Assembly (NCBI GenBank): GCA_964533705.1
Contig: CAZHMN010000031.1
Coordinates: 1-30,665, forward strand
DNA: 30,665 nucleotides
Origin: CAZHMN01 sp964533705
Lineage (GTDB): Bacteria; Electryoneota; B3-LCP
Direction of reading: 5' to 3'
Positions 25,608-30,665 of this stretch are shown here, piece after piece. The first letter of the stretch is position 1; every line of letters starts with the position of its first letter. The position numbers and the translations under genes are program-made. The notes beneath the pieces are model-generated. The model was not told the DNA's origin and ran no database searches. It worked only from the letters and a program-made list of their open reading frames with translations.

Positions 25608-26109
25608 GCAGACAACCGATGAAGTGGCCGTCATCCAAACGCGCTTGGGGGAAATCGTCCTGGAATTCTTCCCCGACGTAGCTCCCCAACACGTAAATAA
25701 CTTTAAAAAGCTGGCAAGGGCGGGTTTCTACGACGGCATCACCTTTCACCGCGTGATCCCTGGATACATCATTCAGGGAGGCGATCCCAACTCCAGGGAT
25801 GATGACCGCAGCAACGACGGTTTGGGTGGTCCGGGCTATACCATCCCGGCTGAATTCAACGACCGACCGCACCTGCGCGGCACCCTGTCCATGGCGAGAG
25901 GACAAGACCCCAACAGCGCCGGCTCGCAGTTCTTCATCTGCCTCAGACCCGCACCGCTACTGGACGGAAAATACACGGTTTTCGGGCAGGTCATCAAGGG
26001 GATTGACGTGGTGGATCGCATCGCCAACGTGCCGCGCGACATAAGAGACAACCCCCTCGAACCGATACCCATGGAAAAAGTAACCATCGTGCCCAGATCT
26101 CAATTATAG
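25608..26109 (+). CDS. Cyclophilin-type peptidyl-prolyl isomerase (5' partial)
   Basis: Cyclophilins catalyse cis-trans isomerisation of X-Pro bonds. The visible 166 residues contain nearly the whole domain: VAVIQTRLGEIVLEFFPDVAPQHVNNF at the start, the active-site FHRVIPGYIIQGGDP with its catalytic Arg, and LSMARGQDPNSAGSQFFICL with the Gln-Phe substrate pocket. The segment LLDGKYTVFGQVIKGIDVVDRI completes it, with a short tail ending in VPRSQL. The start lies in the gap, so a signal peptide cannot be ruled in or out. The residues before the domain (QTTDE) suggest a short N-terminal extension. The next gene starts 27 nt later on the same strand. Confidence 0.93.
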
Positions 26110-26136
26110 ATAAATCAACTCAGAGAGTCTTACGAC

Positions 26137-26835
26137 ATGACGACTCCCCGGGCCCTGTTCGTTGATGACGAACCGTACGTTCTCAAGGCTTTGCGCCGCA
26201 TTTTCATTGATGATGACATCGACATCGAGTTCGCTTCTAATGGTGAAGAGGCCCTGGAATACCTGAAAGAGAATCCGGTTGATTTGATCCTTTCAGATCA
26301 TAACATGCCAGGCGTTAGCGGCGTGGAATTCCTCAGTCAATCCAGGGAAATTCAGCCGGATTGCGTCCGCATGTTGATCACCGGTAAGGGGGATATGGAA
26401 ATTGCCCTTCAGGCTATCAACCAGGGGAATATCTACAACTTCTTCAATAAACCCTGGAAAGATGAAGAACTACGAGTGAACATTCTCAGAGCTCTGGAAT
26501 TCAAGCGAGCTCAAGAACAGATGCGGGAGCAGGATGAGAAACTGGCTCGTTTTGAGGCTTACAGGCAGACGATGGTTACGGTTTCGCATTACATCAACAA
26601 CTTCAACTGCGGCCTGGTCATGTCCCTCGAAAGCCTGAAGAACTCACCAAACATGCCCCGCGAAGCCCAAAAGCTGGTGGATTCAGCTCTGAAGGCTGCC
26701 GAAAAAATCAGCGAAGTCCTGCGCATTCTAAATCAGTTGCAGGACATAAAAACCGCCGATTACCCCTTCACCGATGGCATGATAGACATTGAAAAAGAAG
26801 TCGAGGAAGTTATCCATAGAATTGAGAAAAAATAA
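26137..26835 (+). CDS. Response regulator with an orphan DHp-like C-terminal domain
   Basis: Residues 1-120 form an intact receiver domain: acidic pair Asp10/Asp11 in FVDDEPYVLKALRR, phosphoacceptor Asp54 in LILSDHNMPGVSG, Thr82 in MLITGKGD and Lys105 in FFNKPWKDEEL, as in RpfG-type regulators. A coiled coil (residues 120-140) follows. Then comes MVTVSHYINNFNCGLVMSLESLK, with His151 where histidine kinases have the dimerisation/phosphotransfer 'SHeinNPL' box, and a second helix LVDSALKAAEKISEVLRILNQLQ. There is no ATP-binding domain, HD-GYP or DNA-binding domain after it. It may act as a phosphorelay or partner-binding module. It starts 27 nt after the cyclophilin gene with a GAGAG ribosome-binding site. 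Confidence 0.85.
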   Translation: MTTPRALFVDDEPYVLKALRRIFIDDDIDIEFASNGEEALEYLKENPVDLILSDHNMPGVSGVEFLSQSREIQPDCVRMLITGKGDMEIALQAINQGNIYNFFNKPWKDEELRVNILRALEFKRAQEQMREQDEKLARFEAYRQTMVTVSHYINNFNCGLVMSLESLKNSPNMPREAQKLVDSALKAAEKISEVLRILNQLQDIKTADYPFTDGMIDIEKEVEEVIHRIEKK

Positions 26836-26913
26836 CAGCGATTATCTTCCGGCTTCCCCTGCACGCGATCCATCGTCCGTCAACCAGCTTTTCCCACTTC
26901 CATAAGAATTGCC

Positions 26914-26942
26914 TTGACATTCTCACCATCATTGGCTATTTT
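26914..26942 (+). promoter_or_regulatory. Promoter for the DNA methyltransferase gene
   Basis: TTGACA (26914-26919), 17 bp, TATTTT (26937-26942), 35 bp before the ATG at 26977. Confidence 0.75.
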
Positions 26943-26976
26943 TTATGCGATTCTGTCACTCCGATAGGAATCCTCA

Positions 26977-27723
26977 ATGCAGCAGAACGCAGAAATCCCT
27001 TCCACTCGTGAGAGCCTTACGGCCTTGATCAATCGGCAGGTCTGCTGTGATAACCGGGATCTTTTTCGCCGGCTCCCGGATGAATCCGTTGATTTGATTC
27101 TGACCGATCCTCCGTACAAAACCTATCAGAGCAATCGCCCCATCGTGCACCCTCGCGTGAAAGCGATGGATTCGCAGCAGTTCGATCTCCCCTTTTTTGC
27201 TCATGAGTGCTATCGGGTTCTTAAAAAAGGACATCACCTCTACTGCTTTTGCGATCATCTCACCTTTCCCGAAATCCGCGAAGAACTCGAGAAGGCGAAG
27301 TTCACCTACAAGAACTGCCTGGTCTGGGTGAAGAACAACCACGGCAGCGGCGATCTGCGCGGTAACTGGGCTCCACAGCATGAATTTATCATCTTCGCCA
27401 CAAAAGGCAGGGGCAAACCGTTGCACGGAAAGCGTCGATCGAATGTGCTGTTAAAGCGCAACGGCAACGGCAACCTCGAATTCTACCCCAAAGTATCGAA
27501 TTACCGCTTCAAGCACGGGACGGCGAAACCCGTGGATCTGCTGCAGTGTCTCATCGAAGCTTCCACCGACAAAGGTGATATCGTCCTCGATCCCTACGGC
27601 GGGAGCGGTTCCACTGCAGAGGCCTGCCTGTTAGAAAAACGCCGCTTTATTCTGGCTGAAATTGACCCGGAATGCTATCGGCGAGCTGAAAAAAGAATCG
27701 CTGAACTGGAAATCAACTCGTAA
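26977..27723 (+). CDS. Orphan DNA adenine-N6 methyltransferase (beta class)
   Basis: A 248-residue DNA methyltransferase. The catalytic motif IV is DPPY at residues 44-47 (LILTDPPYKTY), which indicates N6-adenine methylation. The AdoMet-binding motif I, DPYGGSGST (205-213), comes after it, giving the beta-class order. The segment KPVDLLQCLIEAS precedes motif I as expected. Between them lie ECYRVLKKGHHLYCF and NCLVWVKNNHGSGDLRGNWAPQHEFI, typical of this class, with a short target-recognition part. No restriction enzyme is encoded nearby, so it is either a solitary regulatory methylase or a phage-derived one. It has its own promoter; the aminopeptidase gene follows after 50 bp. Confidence 0.9.
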   Translation: MQQNAEIPSTRESLTALINRQVCCDNRDLFRRLPDESVDLILTDPPYKTYQSNRPIVHPRVKAMDSQQFDLPFFAHECYRVLKKGHHLYCFCDHLTFPEIREELEKAKFTYKNCLVWVKNNHGSGDLRGNWAPQHEFIIFATKGRGKPLHGKRRSNVLLKRNGNGNLEFYPKVSNYRFKHGTAKPVDLLQCLIEASTDKGDIVLDPYGGSGSTAEACLLEKRRFILAEIDPECYRRAEKRIAELEINS

Positions 27724-27773
27724 GAGTCTCACGACAATAACAAATGAATCGTTCAAAATAAATAGGTTAAATC

Positions 27774-28913
27774 ATGAAAATCGCAACCGCTGAAAAACTA
27801 AATGCCATATTAGCAAACCTAAAAGATCGTCAGGTGGATGCCGTATTGGTCTCAGATTTCGAGACCGGTCGAAACAAAAACCTGCGCTACCTGAGCGGTC
27901 AGCCTTCGGACGCTCACCTGCTTCTCTTCGCCGACGGCAGCACCACGCTGATCGTCTGGGATATGATCGTAGCCAAGCAGCTATCCGAAGTGGACAGGTT
28001 AGTGGACGTCAGTGATTTCGATCGCTCCTACCGGGCTGCACTGGTGCATTCCCTGAAGGAAAAATTGGGCGAAAAGTTCGTGCTGGAGGTCCTCCCCACA
28101 GAAGGGCATTTTCTAGTCTTACAACTTCAGGAAGCGTTCCCTCAGGCGAAGATTGTCTGTCAACCCGACGGCGCTGCGGATCAATTCATCAAGGCGCGCG
28201 CGGTGAAAACCGCCGCCGAAATCGAAACCCTTCGGGAGGGTGCCAAGGTCACCAATCAGATCATCGCCAGCATCAAAGATTTTATCAAATCCAAGCCGGG
28301 ATTAAAGGAGCTCGATCTGGCACTCTACCTTGAGACCGAGATGAAGCGCCTGGGTGCAGAGGGCCCCAGCTTTGAGACGCTGGTCGCCAATCGCGAACGA
28401 TCCGGGATGATCCACCAGGTTCCGTCCGCGTCCGAAGCTCAATTGGATCTCCCCGGTCTGGCGTTGACCGATTTCGGCCTGATGTGGAAGGGCTATGCCA
28501 CCGACGTTACCGTTCCGTTGATTTTCGGGCCGCTGAGCGCCGAGCAGCAGCGTATTCTGGACGTCAACCGAGAAGCATACGACCTGGCCATCAACATGCT
28601 GAAACCGGGCATCCCGGCTCACCAGGTCGCCGAAGCGGCAATCGGACACATCAAATCGAAAGGGCTGAACATGCCTTACGGATTGGGGCACGGCATCGGT
28701 CTGGAAGTTCATGATCCGCCGCGCCTGGCTCCCAAACCGACCGATCCGGAAATGCTCAAATACTGGACGGAAACGCCTCTACAGCCCGGCATGGTCTTCA
28801 CCATCGAACCCGGCATCACCTCGGACATCGGCGGCTGCCGCATCGAAAACGACGTGTTGATGACGGATTCCGGGCCGGAGATTCTGACTACATCGGAGCC
28901 GATTATATTCTGA
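27774..28913 (+). CDS. M24-family Xaa-Pro aminopeptidase/dipeptidase
   Basis: A 379-residue cytoplasmic metallopeptidase that removes residues next to proline. The N-terminal creatinase-like domain covers about residues 1-140. The C-terminal pita-bread domain has all five dinuclear-metal ligands: Asp233 and Asp244 (LTDFGLMWKGYATDVTV), His306 (GLGHGIGLEVHDPP), Glu345 (VFTIEPGIT) and Glu359 (CRIENDVL). The usual GY.SD.TRT reads GYATDVTVPL. Choice between PepP, PepQ and related creatinase-like enzymes is not possible from sequence alone. It lies 50 bp after the methyltransferase gene, with an AGG-type ribosome-binding site, and may be read from the same promoter. Confidence 0.9.
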   Translation: MKIATAEKLNAILANLKDRQVDAVLVSDFETGRNKNLRYLSGQPSDAHLLLFADGSTTLIVWDMIVAKQLSEVDRLVDVSDFDRSYRAALVHSLKEKLGEKFVLEVLPTEGHFLVLQLQEAFPQAKIVCQPDGAADQFIKARAVKTAAEIETLREGAKVTNQIIASIKDFIKSKPGLKELDLALYLETEMKRLGAEGPSFETLVANRERSGMIHQVPSASEAQLDLPGLALTDFGLMWKGYATDVTVPLIFGPLSAEQQRILDVNREAYDLAINMLKPGIPAHQVAEAAIGHIKSKGLNMPYGLGHGIGLEVHDPPRLAPKPTDPEMLKYWTETPLQPGMVFTIEPGITSDIGGCRIENDVLMTDSGPEILTTSEPIIF

Positions 28914-28942
28914 GAAAACAGAGAATAGAAGAGGAGACAAAG

Positions 28943-28970
28943 AGGGCGCGATGGGGGTCGCGCCCTTAAT
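28943..28970. terminator. Terminator between convergent M24 and desulfurase genes
   Basis: AGGGCGCGA (28943-28951) pairs perfectly with TCGCGCCCT (28958-28966) around a 6-nt loop. TAATAATTT follows on the plus strand; on the minus strand the flank is CTTTG. It serves the plus strand best. Confidence 0.75.
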
Positions 28971-29018
28971 AATTTAGAGGTAAACTAAAGGGGGACAAAC
29001 CAACCGTCCCTCTGTTCT

Positions 29019-30203
29019 CTAATGCTTTACCGATTTTTCCTTCGCCATCTTGGTGATCTCTCGCACCGCTTCAATCGCCGCGTCAATATCCGATTCTGTG
29101 TTAAAAGCACCCACTGAGAACCTCACCCCGCCGTGTATTTCCATCGTTCCGATCTGTTGGTGAACCAGAGGGGCGCAATGCAGGCCGGTTCGGGTGGCGA
29201 TATTGTGATCCACGTCCAGCATAATCCCCACGTCTCCAGCCTCGATGCCCTCGACGTTAATGGTCACCGTTGAAAGACGGTTTTCCATCGACTGACAGCA
29301 GTAGATTTTCACCCCCTCGATCTCCCGAAAACCGTTCACAAGTTTGCTGGCCAGCTTCATCTCATGAGCGTGAATGTTTTCCATCCCCTGCTCTTCAATC
29401 CAATCCTGCCCGGCCCAAAGAGAAGCGACTCCGATCATATTGGGAGTACCGTACTCCATACGGTAGGGATACTCCTCCAGGTGGTAGGGGTAGGCAGAAC
29501 GCACCCCCGTACCACCGCTTCGAGTCTGGCGGATCTCAACATGCTTGCGGACGCATAAGCCGCCGATGCCGGTGAAACCCTGAAGAGCCTTATGACCTGT
29601 AAAGGCCAGAACGTCTACGTTCATTTCCTTCATGTTGATAGGTATGACGCCGGCCGTTTGTGACGTGTCCGTGGCGAAGAGCACGCCCCGTTCCTTGCAC
29701 ACAGCTCCGATCTCCTTTAATGGTTGAACAGTGCCCAGCACATTGGAACCGTGGTTGACGATGACCAGTTTGGTATTGGATTTGATGGCCTTTTTAATGT
29801 CATCCGGATCAATAAAACCCTGCTCGTTAAAGGGGACGTAGGTGGCTTCGACGCCGCAGTCTCTCACCATGTGATTAACCGGGCGGATGACCGAGTTGTG
29901 CTCCAGGTTAGTGGTGACGACATGATCGCCCGACTGCAGTAGTCCCTGGATGATTAAATTCAGGGCGTCCGTGGCGTTATAGCCGTAACATAATCTCTCC
30001 GGCGTATCCTCATCCCCGCCGAAAAATTTGGTTAAACGTTTGCGCAGATCTTCGATAATATTTCCGGCTTCAATGGCCATGTCAAAACCGCTGCGACCCG
30101 GATTGACGCCGGTCTTTCGGTAGAAAGAAACTGCAAATTCATATACGGAATCTGGTTTGGGCCAGGCCGTAGCGGCATTATCCAGATAGATCAGTTTTTC
30201 CAT
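29019..30203 (-). CDS. Cysteine desulfurase/selenocysteine lyase family protein (PLP, class V)
   Basis: A 394-residue class V PLP enzyme taking sulfur or selenium from cysteine or selenocysteine. It begins MEKLIYLDNAATAWPKPD. The Schiff-base Lys205 is in AFTGHKALQGFTG, and the persulfide Cys343 is in TRTGLHCAPLVHQ. Other family segments are TTNLEHNSVIRPV, FATDTSQTAGVIPI and RSGGTGVRSAYP. The 'AATAWPKP' start and 'GLHCAPLVHQ.IGT' block point to the EF2568-type subfamily, often found near selenium-metabolism genes, rather than housekeeping SufS or IscS. This is from family knowledge and is not proven here. A GGAG ribosome-binding site lies 8 nt before the ATG. No suf or isc partner genes are adjacent. 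A selenium-delivery role would fit the selD and tRNA-Sec in this window. Confidence 0.88.
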   Translation of the reverse strand: MEKLIYLDNAATAWPKPDSVYEFAVSFYRKTGVNPGRSGFDMAIEAGNIIEDLRKRLTKFFGGDEDTPERLCYGYNATDALNLIIQGLLQSGDHVVTTNLEHNSVIRPVNHMVRDCGVEATYVPFNEQGFIDPDDIKKAIKSNTKLVIVNHGSNVLGTVQPLKEIGAVCKERGVLFATDTSQTAGVIPINMKEMNVDVLAFTGHKALQGFTGIGGLCVRKHVEIRQTRSGGTGVRSAYPYHLEEYPYRMEYGTPNMIGVASLWAGQDWIEEQGMENIHAHEMKLASKLVNGFREIEGVKIYCCQSMENRLSTVTINVEGIEAGDVGIMLDVDHNIATRTGLHCAPLVHQQIGTMEIHGGVRFSVGAFNTESDIDAAIEAVREITKMAKEKSVKH

Positions 30204-30285
30204 TTATTTTCTCCGAAGTAACGAGGTTTGCTCCATAGAATGAGCAGATCGGTCCTAATTTAAAACTGTTGCAAAGCTACAAAAC

Positions 30286-30358
30286 TGTCATTCCCGCGTA
30301 AGCGGGAATCCAGCTTATTTCTTGATTATTATGGACTCCCGCTTCCGCGGGAGTGACG
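30286..30358. repeat. Palindromic intergenic repeat, copy 2 (intact)
   Basis: TGTCATTCCCGCGTAAGCGGGAATCCA at 30286-30312 is a hairpin. After 19 bp an inverted copy, TGGACTCCCGCTTCCGCGGGAGTGACG, ends at 30358. The two arms are near-perfect inverted repeats of each other, so the element can fold as two small hairpins or one large one. It matches the degraded copy at 6547-6640. Confidence 0.85.
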
Positions 30359-30393
30359 CTGGTGCTACCAAGACATCCTTTAGCAACAATCAT

Positions 30394-30422
30394 AATTTAA
30401 AATTTTCAAACGAAAAGGTCAA
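30394..30422 (-). promoter_or_regulatory. Probable promoter for the desulfurase gene
   Basis: On the minus strand TTGACC (30422-30417), 17 bp, TAAATT (30399-30394). A second TTGACA at 30445-30440 has no -10 box at the right distance. The leader contains repeat copy 2. Confidence 0.5.
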
Positions 30423-30455
30423 GTGATTCTCGAAAAATATGTCAACGAAATGTTT

Positions 30456-30474
30456 ATCACCCCCAGGGGGTGAT
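30456..30474. promoter_or_regulatory. Perfect palindrome upstream of the desulfurase gene
   Basis: ATCACCCCC, one A, GGGGGTGAT: a 9-bp perfect inverted repeat. It lies about 30 bp upstream of the probable desulfurase -35 box and 90 bp before the tRNA promoter. It has no T run on either strand, so an operator is more likely than a terminator; this is inference. Confidence 0.4.
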
Positions 30475-30564
30475 CAAAATATCTAGCTTGCTGCAAAAAG
30501 CGCACGGTAAGTCGGTGGGAATGTTCGATCCTTTGAAGATGATGACATTATTTTACAGAAATTC

Positions 30565-30593
30565 TTGCAAAAAGGGATAAAAAAAATTATATT
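30565..30593 (+). promoter_or_regulatory. Promoter for tRNA-Arg
   Basis: TTGCAA (30565-30570), 17 bp, TATATT (30588-30593); the tRNA begins 10 bp later. The same boxes and spacing precede selD. Confidence 0.82.
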
Positions 30594-30603
30594 AGTTCAG
30601 GTT

Positions 30604-30665
30604 GCGCCCTTAGCTCAACTGGATAGAGCGTCTGGCTACGGACCAGAAGGTTGGGGGTTCGAGTC
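30604..30665 (+). tRNA. tRNA-Arg (anticodon ACG), 3' partial
   Basis: GCGCCCT acceptor, D arm GCTCAACTGGATAGAGC, anticodon arm TCTGG-CTACGGA-CCAGA with anticodon ACG, and T arm start GGGGGTTCGAGTC. The window ends before the T stem and acceptor close. The A34 of ACG is normally changed to inosine by TadA. Confidence 0.93.

Noticed and set aside
1..30665. CRISPR arrays, rRNA genes, integrases, transposases or phage structural genes
   Set aside because: None were seen on reading both strands; the only repeated intergenic element is the two-copy palindrome.

Overview
The window (30,665 bp, about half G+C, two 100-N scaffold gaps at 12000-12099 and 25508-25607) looks like chromosomal sequence from an uncultured Gram-negative bacterium of the Fibrobacteres-Chlorobi-Bacteroidetes (FCB) side of the tree, such as KSB1, Calditrichaeota, Zixibacteria or Marinimicrobia. 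This placement is inference. It rests on a C-terminal secretion-sorting domain with an 'NPFNPST' start, an OmpA protein with thrombospondin type 3 repeats, a DUF3078-type outer-membrane protein, AddAB instead of RecBCD, and classical TTGACA -35 boxes instead of the Bacteroidetes -33/-7 promoter. Seven promoters, including one for a tRNA, share exactly 17 bp between TTGACA/TTGCAA and TATATT/TATTTT.

Layout. 1-2786: lactate-utilisation genes lutB (5' end outside the window) and lutC, then an isochorismatase-fold hydrolase. 2814-5470: two envelope genes, an OmpA/TSP3 protein and a DUF3078 barrel, each followed by a good terminator. 5492-6403 (-): a small exported protein with a sorting domain. 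6767-7934 (-): a selenium module, with selD followed 15 nt later by the selenocysteine tRNA. selD is itself a selenoprotein gene: an in-frame UGA at the catalytic position is followed by a SECIS-like hairpin. 8164-8640 (-): a GNAT acetyltransferase. 8904-11413 (-): an aminotransferase and a ClC chloride protein joined by a 4-nt GTGA overlap. 11575-11999 (-): nickel superoxide dismutase cut by the first gap.

12126-16181 (+): four genes in a row, each overlapping the next by 4 nt: a class III CoA-transferase, a phosphoribosyltransferase-fold protein, a DprA-like protein and a GT4 glycosyltransferase. The middle two resemble the ShosTA phage-defence toxin-antitoxin pair. 16274-16875 (-): a cobalamin-dependent radical SAM gene that has lost its catalytic middle. 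17003-24081 (+): one promoter, then a degenerate GGDEF protein, a zinc-ribbon protein, addB and addA. 24082-24734 carries no gene I can support but has several hairpins.

24738-26835 (+): an exported DUF4412-like protein, a cyclophilin (both cut by the second gap), and a response regulator joined to an orphan DHp-like domain. 26977-28913 (+): an orphan N6-adenine methyltransferase and an M24 aminopeptidase. 29019-30203 (-): a cysteine desulfurase of a subfamily often tied to selenium metabolism. 30604-end: a partial tRNA-Arg(ACG). Two copies of a palindromic 'TGTCATTCCCGCG' repeat sit in intergenic DNA at 6547-6640 and 30286-30358.

The points most worth following are the UGA-containing selD with its own tRNA-Sec, the PRTase/DprA-like pair embedded in a coupled operon, and the degenerate GGDEF and zinc-ribbon proteins leading the addBA operon.
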